DNA from: Breviolum minutum Mf 1.05b.01
Taxonomy: Eukaryota > Sar > Dinophyceae > Suessiales > Symbiodiniaceae
Assembly (NCBI GenBank): GCA_000507305.1
Contig: DF239755.1
Coordinates: forward strand, 62,001-126,000
Length of the DNA stretch: 64,000 nucleotides
Direction: 5' to 3'
Below, in pieces: positions 1 to 10,339 of the stretch; positions within the stretch are counted from its first letter, which is position 1; each line of letters opens with the position of its first letter. The notes under the pieces were generated by a model that was not told the origin of the DNA, made no database searches, and saw nothing but the letters and a program-made list of their open reading frames with translations. The translations under genes and the position numbers were made by a program.

Positions 1-456
1 ATGGACCACGCTCCACTCTGGTGAACCAACTAAGAAATCGCGATTGAAATCCACGTATCTACCAGGAAAGAGATGGAGGATTTTCTATGGCGATTTGTGA
101 GTTTTCACCAGCGGGTACATGTAACCACAAAGCATGTCACAAGTCGTGAAGCCAGTCATGTCTTTCATTTACCTTTTAGATCGATCAGGCAAGAAGATGG
201 AAATCATTGCATGAGGAATGTTTGGGAGATGATGCTAATTTACTCACAATATTTTTGATTGAACATATGCACAACTAGAGCTTAGTAACTACTGGCAAAT
301 GATACCTGGCGATTTAGATTGTATCCTACTTAGAGTGTCATTATCTTTAAAATCGAGATGTAACTCTATTAATTTGTCTCCCATTGTTCTTTTCTCTTTG
401 CCCTGCAATCCATAGCCATCCTTGCCCATTGTTTGTTGCTTCACTATGTATGGCAG

Positions 457-510
457 GGTCAAAGAGGCAATTCAATGGTTATTGGAAGCTGGAGCAAGTC
501 TAGAGGCAAG
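457..510 (+). CDS. Possible ankyrin-repeat half exon
   Basis: After TATGGCAG the reading frame gives KEAIQWLLEAGASLEA. This matches the second helix and turn of an ankyrin repeat (WLLEAGA is the hallmark), a protein-binding module. The frame reaches a stop just past a possible GTGATC donor at 511. The usual TPLHLA half is not seen, so another exon would have to supply it. It lies 260 bases before the first HEAT segment on the same strand, which would suit a mixed ankyrin/HEAT scaffold protein, but the connection is inferred. A longer overlapping frame at 433-927 has no recognisable motif. Confidence 0.33.
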
Positions 511-772
511 GTGATCGGGTGTCGAAGTCTTTGCAGGTTCAAGATGAACAGGTGTTTGTTATGTAAAATTGTTTTTGGATTGTCAATTAATAGTAAGTTG
601 TTATTCTACCAAACATATTTTGTGTCAAACTTTCTGATTGAAAATTCCATAATTCTATGTAGTTTGCGCTGTTTGAAGCTCTGTTTACAACAAATTCCAA
701 GGAACTCAAAACCACGCATCTCTATGTCGTTTCTTATTGACCGAACGCCAAATGGGATCATTTTTGCCAAAG

Positions 773-879
773 GCGCTGTGTGCGGATGCCAATCCAGAAG
801 TTCGAAAGAGTGCAGCCTCGCTATTGGCCGAAGGGGAGGTGGGGAAAACCCACAGCAGTTCGCCTATTCTTGGCGAGTT
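773..879 (+). CDS. HEAT-repeat exon
   Basis: This encodes about 36 residues beginning ALCADANPEVRKSAASLLAE, a good HEAT-repeat match: D-x-NPEVR at the turn, then the small-residue second helix. HEAT repeats stack into solenoids that bind other proteins; the partner is unknown. A GTGAGT donor follows at 880 and leaves phase 2. The assumed acceptor (CCAAAG, 767-772) is weak. The frame is open back to 677, so the exon could start earlier. The antisense frame here is a shadow. This is one of the most reliable coding calls in the window. Confidence 0.55.
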
Positions 880-1001
880 GTGAGTGATGCGTTTCAAGTT
901 TCAAGTGGTGACCTGCAGCCTTTATGAAGAAACACACCCTCAGATTCCTGAAGTTTTAACAACTGATGTATTTTAGACTGTTAAGTCCATGATGATCAAA
1001 G

Positions 1002-1136
1002 GATCACTTGGAAGATGGCTATGGTTTTGTTGCACCAGGGTGCTGCAGCGCGCTGCGCCCAGCTCTTGCAGAGTGAGGATGCCACATCACGCAGTACGGC
1101 TGCTGAAGCACTTGGAAGGCATTCCGCAGTGATATG
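1002..1136 (+). CDS. HEAT-repeat exon, likely follows 773-879
   Basis: The frame reads ITWKMAMVLLHQGAAA, then CAQLLQSEDATSRSTAAEAL, again a HEAT repeat (LLxSEDAxxRxxAAEALG). Taking the acceptor at 1001, its first base completes the split codon left by the previous exon, so 880-1001 would be a 122-base intron with matching phase. That acceptor is purine-rich and weak; CACCAG at 1038 is an alternative but changes phase. GTGACA at 1137 could be the donor; the frame stops at 1138. Just downstream the reading frame changes, so this exon's end is uncertain. Confidence 0.5.
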
Positions 1137-1340
1137 GTGACACGGTGGCCCGCCTGTGCCCGATGTTCCATTTATTGTATAGCGTCGTGCAATTAAATAT
1201 GTACTTTTAGTATTTTTTAGTATCAATCTTTCTCTAAGTATATATACAATAATAAAAGTAATAGCATTATTGGTAGTAGTGGTGGTGGTACTAGTATCGG
1301 GGGGAGGGGCTGGAGGGGGGGATTGGTAGGGCATGACAAT

Positions 1341-1494
1341 GTTGTTGTTGTTGTTGTTGTCGTTCTTCTTGTTGTTGTCGTTCTTCTTGTTGTTGTTGTT
1401 GTTGTTGTTGTGGTTGTCGTTGTCGTTGTCGTTGTGGTTGTTGTTGTGGTTGTTGTTGTTGTTGTTGTTCTTGTTCTTGTTCTTGTTCTTGTTC

Positions 1495-1560
<66 letters not shown>
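1341..1560 (+). repeat. (GTT)n microsatellite with variant blocks
   Basis: About 220 bases of GTT/TTG triplets, interrupted by orderly blocks of TTC, TCG and TGG variants, with a final pure run of about 20 units. The translations (poly-Val, poly-Leu, poly-Cys) are a trivial result of the repeat and are not called as genes. Confidence 0.97.
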
Positions 1561-2091
1561 TAACTCTTAGCGGGCGCTTGTATTATAATTAATGATGATA
1601 CTATATATAGTTTGTATGCAATCTTCTGGACTTATGTGGGGTGGACAGCTTCATAATGATGCATGTACAGCTGAACAGGGTGGTTCCTGCAATTACTATT
1701 GATTCTGTGTCGCTATGTATGGGATGTTTGTGAAAATCTACTATTTATGGTCCAGTATCTACCACACCAAGACAAACACCGCCGTGAAAATAGATGCATT
1801 TTTACTGGAAAAGGATCATTTCCAACCAGCTATCTTGGAGTACTGAAAGGAGTACCTTCATTCGATTAAAAGAGTGGCGACATTTCTTGGGCAATGTAGG
1901 AATAAAACTTCCAACACAGGGAGGATCATCCGAGGAACCCAGTCAGCAATCTAACGCAATAAGAAGAAATATTGGAGCAAAATTGAGCAATGCAAAAAAA
2001 AGGTCTGTTGGACTATATAGCGAATATACTACTAATTACATAGGGATTATAATAGGCAATCAAAAGGATCCCCATAAACCGCCCAGTATAA

Positions 2092-2277
2092 TGGAATAAT
2101 GGAATGTCATTAGCAGCTTTGATCGCTGCTCAATTGTTGTTAACCCTTCCTTTTGACGCACGATATCTAGGTGATGCTCCTCCTGTATACTTGGTGACCC
2201 AGGATGGTGACCCTATTCTGGAATTGTTGGACAAACAACAGAATCCACGCCAAAAGTCTCTTCGAAAAGCATTAGTG
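2092..2277 (+). CDS. Possible HEAT-repeat segment
   Basis: This is a 62-codon open frame. The 3' part reads DPILELLDKQQNPRQKSLRK, which fits a HEAT repeat (LLELLDxxNPRxRxxAxxAL). CCAG|GATGG near 2200 could be an acceptor that starts at the motif. The 5' part (SLAALIAAQLLLTLPF) is hydrophobic and may be non-coding. It ends at a TAG at 2278. The 2018-2110 upstream stretch resembles 6637-6740 at nucleotide level. Confidence 0.33.
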
Positions 2278-2713
2278 TAGGCTTACTAATGATACAAAAA
2301 TTCAAACAATGCAGTATGGAAATCCTATGTTTAAGCAGGCAATTCCTTTCATGGGGCTGAAACTGGTGCTATTTGAGTTGGGGTTAGGTCGTCTCACCAC
2401 CTGGCGACCAGAACACGAAAAATCTTCCCACAGCGATTGTGGAAAGACCCAAATTGAAAGGTGCCTCATTATGTGGTGATTTCCTATGAGATGGTATGAG
2501 GGTCCTTTATATTGAGACAATCCCCATATTTCACGGGTTTGTAGCTTACATTCGTGTGTTGCCGCCCTTCCAACAAGTCAGCATAACAAAACATCCTTCC
2601 AACAGGTTTTTGGTTGAAATTATGTTACCTCATTCCCTCAGAGCCAGCCAGATTCTTGCTGTGAGATTCTCATATTGGCAGACTTTTTGGCCAAAACTCG
2701 AGAAATCCCGCAG

Positions 2714-2815
2714 GTTGGGCAAAGATGCGAGTAGTTATGGCTCGCAATTGGCGCAACTCTTGGGTGATCCAGACACCAACGTTCCTCGGCCTCTGAAATT
2801 TCTTGGTGACCATTT
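2714..2815 (+). CDS. Possible HEAT-repeat segment
   Basis: The frame contains YGSQLAQLLGDPDTNVPR followed by PLKFLGD. QLAQLLxDPDxNV is the typical first helix and turn of a HEAT repeat, though the second helix (PLKFLG) is weak. CCGCAG at 2708-2713 is a possible acceptor. No good donor is evident and the frame stays open to 2882. It could be a real exon or a degenerate copy. Confidence 0.38.
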
Positions 2816-2883
2816 TCCAGGAGAGAACACATTCAGAAAGGTGGGGCTAAGACCCCTACACTTACACTTGGATTTGAATTAGA

Positions 2884-3495
2884 AGAACATCATCTATAGA
2901 TGTCAATAAGATGTCAAACAGCTGTAACCGCAATATGTACCTCTAATTGGTGTATTGATGTGCAAATTGTTTGGCACATTCTGTGGCACTTTTGGGCTAA
3001 ACACACTTTGCATTCTGTCTGGAAGTCCATCAGCGAGCAAAGCAAAACCTTCCAAGGTGGTTTAGCTTTTACAAGTTGCTTTACGAATAGGTTTGATTTT
3101 TTGAAAAGTTAGATACCCAGATGCAAAAAAACAATGCACAGTGATATATCCAAATGTTGATTCTATTGTGTCACATACACGCATTGAAGATATTGCATGT
3201 TTTGTATTTCTACAATTTATATACATGCATACGCTGAATGTTTGTATGTTCGAACAAAAGAAGAGCATATCCTGATCTACCTTCCCAATTCGCCAGAAGT
3301 AACATCAAATTCGCGTATAGATAAAGCAACGTTATGACAGACATGTTTTAGCTGGGTAGCCACCCTGAAACTAACACTTAGCACCTGAAATTGCTGGGAT
3401 TCGATTATAATTTTCCTACTTTTGGGTTTCTGCCTGGCAGGTGCTATGTAAATGCTCACCTCCCATGCGAAACAACACGTTTTTTCCCCTCAAAG
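2884..3495. other. No supported gene
   Basis: This interval has only short open frames on both strands without a recognisable motif, and no clear repeat. It is probably intronic or intergenic. Confidence 0.4.
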
Positions 3496-3579
3496 GTCCG
3501 GATGACGGTCACAGCGACTCTAGGTAAACTAGGCCGGTGGATGGGGGGGTGCAGGAAGCGATCTCAGCCCAGGTCTTAG
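3496..3579 (+). CDS. Weak HEAT-like segment
   Basis: The frame reads VRMTVTATLGKLGRWMGG, which resembles a HEAT second helix (VRxxxxxALGKLG). CAAAG ends at 3495 and a GTAAAC donor lies at 3524, which would leave only a 28-base exon. The conserved Asp/Pro of the turn is not seen, so this may be chance. Confidence 0.22.
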   Translation, partial: VRMTVTATLGKLGRWMGGCRKRSQPRS

Positions 3580-4139
3580 GAAGGGAACCCCCCAAAAAAC
3601 ACATGGCAATTTTTTGATTCAGGTTTGGGAATTATAGTAATTTGCCCAGGTGTTTGATTCTTGGGTAAAGTTTTCTTTATGGTAACAAGCTTTATAAAAG
3701 GTTAGTTTCGGGGATTTGTAGGATCGGATTGATTGGATAAACATCAACGTGATTTACATGGCTAAGGCAGTTTGGTTTTCTTGGGATCTGTCCGGTTTGG
3801 CGCAAAGAAACATGATTCAAGTCACAGCAAATTGTCCAGAGTCAAAGGTGATCCTGAAAAGAAGAACAAAAACAAATGTTCAACGATTCACGTCTCACTA
3901 AGCTGTTCCATTTTATTGACTAGAGATACCATTCTGCTGATGTTTCAGAAATCTCATCAGCAGTTGAGGTTGGCAATTTATCCTCTTATTTACAAGGGCA
4001 AGGGTTTTATTTTATACGTTGCAGGTGATTGAGGGTTTCTTCCATCAACAATATGTCATTCAATATTTATTTCGGCGTTTGTCAGCATTGCTCTACCATG
4101 CCTGGCGTCTTCAGCCATAGAAAGTAGAAAATTCTAGGT

Positions 4140-4140
<1 letters not shown>

Positions 4141-4179
<39 letters not shown>

Positions 4180-4180
4180 C
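4141..4180. repeat. (CAT)n microsatellite
   Basis: About 13 uninterrupted CAT/ATC units. Confidence 0.97.
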
Positions 4181-4251
4181 TTGTGTAGTTATGTGTTTCC
4201 CATTTGTGTAGTACCTTTCAACAACAAGTCAACTGTGTTCAATTCTTTGAG

Positions 4252-4332
4252 GTGGATCCATGGCGAAGCATTGCATTGAAAAATTGGAGTCCGAAAAGCC
4301 CCGAGAACGTGAGGTGCCGGTTATTGTTGCAG
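4252..4332 (+). CDS. Possible exon, HEAT-like helix
   Basis: It lies between TTCTTTGAG and a GTAGTT donor. One frame starts at an ATG at 4260 and reads MAKHCIEKLESEKPREREVP. Its AKHCIEKLE resembles AKHCLDA in the HEAT segment ending at 9424. A second frame (VDPWRSIALKNW...) is also open through the same interval in phase 0, so the frame is undecided. CpG content is higher than in the flanks. Confidence 0.28.
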
Positions 4333-4439
4333 GTAGTTGGGACACATCCGGATAACAAACCCAGAAGAACATGCCAAATAGCAGGAAAAGTATGGAAAAG
4401 CTCGTGGTGTGAAGGCAAAAAATATGCTTGTTGTTGACA

Positions 4440-5200
4440 AATGTTGTTTTCGGTGTGACATGCTCTGTGTGTGTTGTTGACGTGCTTGTTTCTGGATTTT
4501 GGTGACATGTTTTTTCTGTTGGCGTTTTTGGTGCAATGTGCCCATTTCTGTGATTTCCATTGTCCTTCTTGGAAGCAAAAGGGTGAGATCCATTGCTTTC
4601 TTAGATTACCGGAGTGTATTTGCATGTTCATTTTGAGAGGATGGCACAGGTTTGGGTGCTCTCCCCACCCCACTAAACAGTGATCCACAAGGATTACAAT
4701 CGGGGATCCCTACTTCTACAAACCTTCAATTTTCATATTGGCATTCCTTATTGGACCCCTTGGCTTTCTGGATGATTCGGAAAAAATCGACTCCTCACTT
4801 TGCAGTAGGAAACCACGTTTGGCAACTGGAGGATGGTTCAGTGAGAATGGTAGATGATATTGAATCCAACATATATAATAGCTAAAAATAATACTTCAGA
4901 GGAAGTTTCACCCAATTCTACACCATCATCCTGGCAAGAAAAGTGATTCACAACTCAAAGCAGGCAATGAACATTCTTCACTCTACCAGTTGTTTAGCAC
5001 CTTAGTAGCTTATTGATGAGTATCGAGTATGTATTCGGTGTATGCAGTAATTGCAAGCATCGTGCTGTTTATTCATGCACATGAACGATCAGTTATTTTC
5101 ACCCTAAGTTTTCCTGGGTGCAGTTTTTAGTGAAGTGGCGTAATTTTGCTATCAGAACCAGGGTTCTTTGTGAGAGTGGTATGGCTGGTATGGTCTTTGT
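4440..5200. other. No supported gene
   Basis: Overlapping open frames lie on both strands at 4239-4688, including an antisense 149-codon frame, none with a motif. 4880-5150 is TA-rich and stop-dense. Confidence 0.4.
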
Positions 5201-5212
5201 TTTGATGCCCAG

Positions 5213-5284
5213 GCCGCATGTGAAGCGTTGGGTCTAATGGGTACGGCTGTTTGGCCGCCCGAGAGCATCAGGGAGCCTACGTGC
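5213..5284 (+). CDS. HEAT-repeat segment
   Basis: After ATGCCCAG the frame reads AACEALGLMGTAVWPPES. This is the second helix of a HEAT repeat (AAxEALGxMGxxAxP) and the loop to the next one. The frame reaches TAG at 5285. GTACGG at 5241 or GTGCTA at 5281 could be the donor. The other two frames are blocked. It is GC-richer than its surroundings. Confidence 0.45.
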
Positions 5285-5532
5285 TAGGAGGGAAGATAAT
5301 ATTATATGAACATAAGATCAGATCATCTTTAACAGAAGATACATTAATTCTCAATGAATTCCTGATCAACAAAATCATTCTTCATTCATGAAAACAAAAA
5401 GGCAGACCAAACAAAAAGCGCAGAAACGCATCACTATCGGACCCCACGTGCCCTTTATTGACCTAAAAGGAATCCAGATCCCAAGTATAAACTGGCGCCC
5501 TCCCTGAAAACACAGCAGTCTCCCCCAAAAAA

Positions 5533-5575
5533 AACATCCCAACGGGAAACTCATCTTCCAACCCCATTGTTTCAG
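5533..5575 (-). repeat. Dispersed repeat family 2, copy 1
   Basis: Shares a core of about 43 bases with 33991-34050, 50930-50973 and 59062-59106 (CATCTTCCAAC then a T-rich CATTGTTTCAGG-like end). Written on the - strand it reads CCTGAAACAATGG, then TTGGAAGATGA. CCCTCCCTGAAAAC lies about 45 bases before it, as at some other copies. Confidence 0.55.
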
Positions 5576-5764
5576 GTGCAAAGTGTTTGCTTTCCTGGGT
5601 GTACAAACAACGGCGTGATATGATGATTTTAGTTTTGTCTGACCTGGTTGACCTGCTTTTGAAGTTGGATTGTTTGTGAATCATTAAAGTGCCGATCAGG
5701 GCACATCACCCGTATTTTTGTTGAGCCTGACTTTCAATCTCATGCAGAAAGGTTTGAAGAATCC

Positions 5765-5868
5765 ACTCCTGAAAACTAACAATAACTTAACTACCATATC
5801 TCCTCTCACTTGGCACTTTTGAAGATGACCTCCTATTCCCAAGCTGGGATATGGACTCGTTTCCTGGG
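5765..5868. repeat. Dispersed repeat family 1 (foldback ends), copy 1
   Basis: Begins ACTCCTGAAAACTAAC and ends TTCCTGGGG. Its interior (TTGAAGATGA, then TATTCCCAAG) is shared with 27989-28074 and 33190-33262. The inverted ends and length near 100 bp resemble a MITE-type non-autonomous element. No transposase is present. Confidence 0.55.
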
Positions 5869-6549
5869 GTGCATGTTAGAATTTTACACATTTTTTTGAT
5901 GCGAATCCATCCTATTTCGAAGCTTTCATCACATGAGTTTTCGTTTTTGGAGTTCCCATATGCTTTAGGGCCAACCTCGAGATTTTGTGACATGACATCT
6001 TGAGAAGTAGGCAAGATGGGAATAAAAACACGTTGATTTGATTTATGAGTAACTGGAGTTGTTTTATGAGTAGCCGAGAAAACCATTGCATGTGACTTTG
6101 TGAATGAATTGGACCATGTCTTCAGGTATTGGAGATACTTGGACCATGCCTTCAAGCATTATTGTAGGGTAGGAAGAAGAAAGCAAGTTTTATGAGTCCC
6201 AAAGGATCGCATTTGGTTTTGGCGTGCAGGGATCAATGTCAAAAAAAGAGATTGCATTCTGTTTCACAGTAGGCATGCCAGCGCAATCTTGGAATCTTTT
6301 GGACGGAGTGCATCCCATGTATCTGATTCTTGAACTCTTCAAACAACTCTATTGGGGAGAAGATCACCCAAGTTAACTCCATTCTTTGTGAGATGACAAA
6401 AATCAACATTTGTTGTTTAAATGTTTAACAACCATAGTGCAAAATTAAGATGTGAAAAACAAACTATGGTCTGTGATAAGGATTATTCAGCAATTGAGGA
6501 GAATCATGTGTTGAACCTTCCAGATACAATAATTGCAAGATTTTCCAAG

Positions 6550-6612
6550 GCTGCCGAGCATGCAGCTGCTGTGGTTGGTGGGCTCAGATTTCCGGAGTTT
6601 GGATATGATCAG
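6550..6612 (+). CDS. HEAT-repeat segment
   Basis: After TTTTCCAAG the frame reads AAEHAAAVVGGLRFPEFG, the alanine-rich second helix of a HEAT/ARM-type repeat. The frame is open from 6421 and ends at TGA 6613. No donor before the stop is convincing. It could be a terminal or truncated repeat. Confidence 0.38.
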
Positions 6613-6639
6613 TGACGTTTTGGGCCCCTGGTTATTTGC

Positions 6640-7990
6640 TGTATATAGAGGATTAGACTACCCAGTTATATAGGGATTATTTCATAAGCCACTGCAAGGA
6701 TCCCGGAACCTGTACCAATCAGTATTTCATGGAATGTCAGCCAAGGGTTTTGAACGTTGCTTAATTGCCACAGAAATGTCCTTTGTGAAAGTAACAAATC
6801 CCCGATTCAGTCGAAAGAAATTGGGTCACTTATACAGACAGTCTTGTTCATCCATGACTCTTGAGGAACAGCCGGTTCTGTTAGACCAGCGAGTCACGAA
6901 ACGACGCAAAGGGTTCATGTTTCACTACACGATGGTTGTCATGGGGCAAGATTTTGCTCTTGTTTCATATTTATCAAAACAAATGGTGTTTAAGCCTTTC
7001 GAAAAAAGGATAAGTGGTCAAACCCCTGCTTGTAAGCTTGTTGACAAGAAAGTTTGGTTACCCTATCATGCAACTCCTCTGTTGAAGTGACCAAATTTCA
7101 AATGGATTGGATAAATAAGGCTCAACCACAGGTTCCGGCGCAGGAAACACATTGTAAATGAGTTACACCATTACCACCTTACTAACCTCAAGTAAGAAAT
7201 GGTAGGATTCCAGGAATCATGCGAACATGGCAAACATCGGGGTGGTCTATTGCCGCTGGTGATTGTAATGAGGTGCCCAAACCAGCAGATTTCTAGGTTT
7301 CCTGAATCCTACCCCAGACCTTCAAGGAAACGCCAGCTTGGTGAAATATGCGAATTTCAATGAGTTGTTCTTGCGAAAGAATTGGGAAATTTGAACTCGA
7401 TCCCATTTGGCTAGGACTGTTTGGAAGCCGGTTGAAACCACGTTGGAAACCCGCAACTCGTATTGTCAGATTCGTGAATTTCGTCATATCATCTCGGCAC
7501 TTTACCAAGTTTCCCTGTGGGGGTTTTGATTCTTGATATTGGTCAAGAAGAACAACAACAATTGGCAGGTCATGGTTCATGATTTGTTGATTTTCCAGAA
7601 TCAACTTCAATCTCCTCCATATTATTTGATTTTTTGGTGCCTTTAGTTTGTTTGTCTTCATGTTGTATCACTTCTCGAGTGTATGATTTGCGACCCTGGA
7701 TTCATCAACTCCTGGTATGGTTTGAATGTTTTTTTTGCCCAAGAATGGTATGGGGTGGCAAGGGCTTACTAGCATAGTGACCATTAAAACACATGTTATA
7801 TTATGTTACAAACTACTCGATATTTTCCTTATAGGTGAGTATGATATACGTATATTTATGTTTTATATTATATACTATGTTTTTAAGGTTCTTGTCAAGG
7901 TTAAATGCATAGTGTTTGTTGACTCTACTCGCAATAATTCCGTTTCGACCAGAGTGAAGAACGGTCCTTACCAACCTTTAGTAGGACACT
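6640..7990. other. No well-supported gene
   Basis: Contains a 118-codon + frame (6734-7090), basic and motif-free, and opposing frames at 7293-7661 (-) and 7348-7536 (+). 7132-7190, between CAACCACAG and GTAAGA, might be a small exon. None is more than chance expectation. Confidence 0.35.
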
Positions 7991-8013
7991 GGTCACACCG
8001 CCATTCTTATTCT

Positions 8014-8103
8014 CAGGCTGAGTTGCTCCAAGATAGCGATTGGCAGGCACTGTCACAAGCATTGTTTCATGACAATCACAACGCAACATCCTGGCTATTT
8101 TGA
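8014..8103 (+). CDS. Possible HEAT-repeat segment
   Basis: The frame reads QAELLQDSDWQALSQALF. AELLQDSDWxxxxxAL fits the first helix, turn and start of the second helix of a HEAT repeat. The second half (HDNHNATSWLF) does not fit. The frame stops at 8101. Confidence 0.32.
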   Translation, partial: QAELLQDSDWQALSQALFHDNHNATSWLF

Positions 8104-8152
8104 GGGGAAATAGCTTTGAACAGGCTAGCTAGGCGAGTCATTTTCGTTACAG

Positions 8153-8265
8153 TGGGTCATGGACAAACATGACAAACCATAAATCCGGCTTGATTATGAT
8201 CAAACGTTATCCCCAAGATGTTGGAGATGACCCTGAGGTGGTGTTTACACTCCAGGGAACTAACA
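8153..8265 (+). CDS. Exon candidate with good splice sites
   Basis: TTTTCGTTACAG precedes it and GTAAGT follows at 8266; the frame meets a stop four bases into the intron. The product (MIKRYPQDVGDDPEVVF, then TLQGTN) is not recognised. The segment enters in phase 2 and leaves in phase 1. It follows the possible HEAT segment 8014-8103 by 50 bases. Confidence 0.35.
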
Positions 8266-9352
8266 GTAAGTAACATTCTATATTTTTTGAAAAGGAGAAT
8301 CATTGTGCCAACTGTGGGGTGGGACATGCTAGTTACCAGGGGTGTAATAATTTGCTAGTAAACAGAATCAAATCTTGGCATACTAGAGTATATCAGTATA
8401 GTCTAGTATATCTCATTATGTAACAAAATCACCTCTATATGGCTGTGTTCTTCAAAATTGATTGGCGAACCACATGTAGATGAGGAGGGAGGAAAGAAAC
8501 TTGTCAATTCAATCCGAAAGTTTCCGTGATACATCCAGCTTTAGTGGAAGGTTTGGAAACATGCAGAAAATGATGCAATGGAACAGAGTTCCTTTGGACA
8601 CACAAACAAATGCACTGATGCTTAGGACAAAAAACGTGTATTTCCAAAAAGGACATACCCATCGAGTCAGGAGGTATTTGCTGGTACAGTAAATGTGTTG
8701 TAAGGAGAATTTGAAATCTAGTGAAATCTATTTGCTGCTGAACGTTAGTGGATGTCCATTTCTATATCAGTTTTTTCTGCCATCTCAATCATCTCAGGTT
8801 TCCAAATACTCAGCTAGATGCATCACATTCTGGTTCACGTCTTTGCTCCAGTCATGAGTCACATTTTTTTAATCCTAAGCACCAGAAGTAGCTGAGAAGC
8901 TAGCAATTTGTGTAAGGACCAGTCAGCCGTCCATCATGTTCCCTGATCTTGAGGAATTGTTTTATAGAAAAGTGGTACTGTACACTGGATTGTGGAACTT
9001 CCAGTGGATGACTTCTAGTATGTTCTAGAGCTTAGCGTTGCAATTTCTCTGATTCTTGGCGCTTTGTTAGCATAATACAGATCGTAAACAGATCTTTTTA
9101 AGGTTTTCAAGTAACAATACTTTGCATGGACATGTTTTTTTGAATTTAGTTTAAATCTCAACAACCTATAACAAATCTACCATCAACTGAAAAATGACCG
9201 TTTACATATCTATTACCACCAATGATGTTGACTGCTTTTATTTGTTTATACATTTTATCATAGTGATATCTTTGCTAGTTAACATAACAACCTACACTAG
9301 TTGTAACCCCCCAAAAAGATACACCTACAGTGGGTATATATCCCACAGCCAG

Positions 9353-9424
9353 GTGCCAACTGCGGCAGCCAGCGCCTTGAAACGTTTTGGACCTTCAGCG
9401 GCGAAGCATTGCTTGGATGCTTAG
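9353..9424 (+). CDS. HEAT-repeat exon
   Basis: After TATCCCACAGCCAG the frame reads VPTAAASALKRFGPSAAKHC, then LDA and TAG. This is a textbook HEAT second helix, AAxALKxFGPxAAxHxxDA, as seen in PBS-lyase-type HEAT proteins. The preceding helix must come from an upstream exon. The stop could be read only if no donor precedes it. One of the three clearest HEAT calls. Confidence 0.5.
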   Translation: MPTAAASALKRFGPSAAKHCLDA

Positions 9425-9706
9425 TTCCAGCGATTTGGTTTTGCCGATATCCATAAGAATTTTATGTATAGATCCAAATGTTATGCGCACACACACATAT
9501 ATATATATTTAGAATTATATAGATATACATATCATATACATGATATTTACATACATATATCTACGTAATGTATATACATACATTTGTACATGACATATGC
9601 GTTACGAGAACCCATATGTCACAAAGTGTAGTGACATGCCATCCAGTATTCATAGTTCAATCAACCAGCCCTTGGCCCTTGGTGTTTTAAAGGTTCATTT
9701 AAACAT

Positions 9707-9802
9707 TTTAGAGATGAGGTGCAGAAATGCTGGGCCGTTGCCGCACACTGTCGAGGCACAGGGATGGCCCCATTCCCCATAAAGCACCTTCTCGGAATGC
9801 AG
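9707..9802 (+). CDS. HEAT-like segment
   Basis: The frame reads RDEVQKCWAVAAHCRGTGMA, then PFPIKHLLGMQ. DEVQxxWAVAAHCxGTGxAxxPxxxxLL follows the spacing of a HEAT repeat, although CRGTG replaces the usual LGxLG. No start codon is needed if internal. The frame is open to about 9870. Flanking splice sites are not clear. Confidence 0.35.
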
Positions 9803-9986
9803 CGCGTTTTTTGCTGGTGGAAAATTCAAGTCTGGAAGCAGATCGGAAATCAACATCAGCTTATCTAAGCCACTATGACTTTGGTTTTATGTTAAATTTC
9901 AGGGGTGTACATTGTTTACGTACGGAGAAGGCGAACCCTTTGTCTTTGATGAAACATGAATACTACATGGTTTCAACAAAGCACAG

Positions 9987-10114
9987 TGTGCAAGTTCATG
10001 GAAGAAAAACGACAGATGGCCAACACTTGGATGACACTTTCGACTTTTGATTCTGGTAATTCCAGGCCAGCAGTCTCCGAGGCCATTGGATTGTTGCAGG
10101 GTATCATGGGAAAG
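9987..10114 (+). CDS. Exon candidate ending in a HEAT-like helix
   Basis: Starts after CAAAGCACAG, ends AAG before a consensus GTAAGG donor at 10115. It reads CKFMEEKRQMANTWMTLSTF, then SRPAVSEAIGLLQGIMGK. The last part resembles a HEAT second helix. The segment leaves in phase 0. A strong T-rich acceptor TTCTGCAG is at 10190, but joining there gives a stop after three codons (GGT GTT TTC TAA). Confidence 0.42.
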
Positions 10115-10202
10115 GTAAGGTGGGAAAAGGTTTTAGTCAACGTGTCAAAAAGATATCTAGCATTGTAGTTGATGTTTTTTTTTTCTGCAGGGTGTTTTCT
10201 AA

Positions 10203-10337
10203 ATCGAGTTTGGAAAGGTTTGTTGGTCAGATACTTCTCAGAATTCTGGACAAGTCAGTATAGTTGCAAGAGAAAAACTTAATGATGTGGTAGTTGTTCT
10301 TGAAAGCCTGTTGAACGAGCTGATTCAAAATGAATGA
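10203..10337 (+). CDS. Open segment after an in-frame stop
   Basis: In the frame set by 9987-10114, a TAA at 10200 is followed by 44 open codons (SIVAREKLNDVVVVLESLLN, then ELIQNE) and TGA. An acceptor after the TAA (GGAAAG at 10217 keeps phase 0) would make this the next exon. Otherwise it is downstream of the true stop. It is amphipathic but not recognised. Confidence 0.25.
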   Translation: MEFGKVCWSDTSQNSGQVSIVAREKLNDVVVVLESLLNELIQNE

Positions 10338-10339
10338 TC

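Noticed and set aside
1323-1592. Poly-Val and poly-Leu ORFs over the GTT tract
   Set aside because: Pure products of the microsatellite.
4239-4688. Antisense ORF of 149 codons
   Set aside because: Longest antisense frame but without domain or signal; it overlaps a + exon candidate and stop-poor low-complexity sequence.
2018-6740. 2018-2110 and 6637-6740 as a repeat pair
   Set aside because: They share ATAGGGATTAT, AAGGATCCC and ATGGAATGTCA in order, but the rest is too diverged to call a repeat with confidence.
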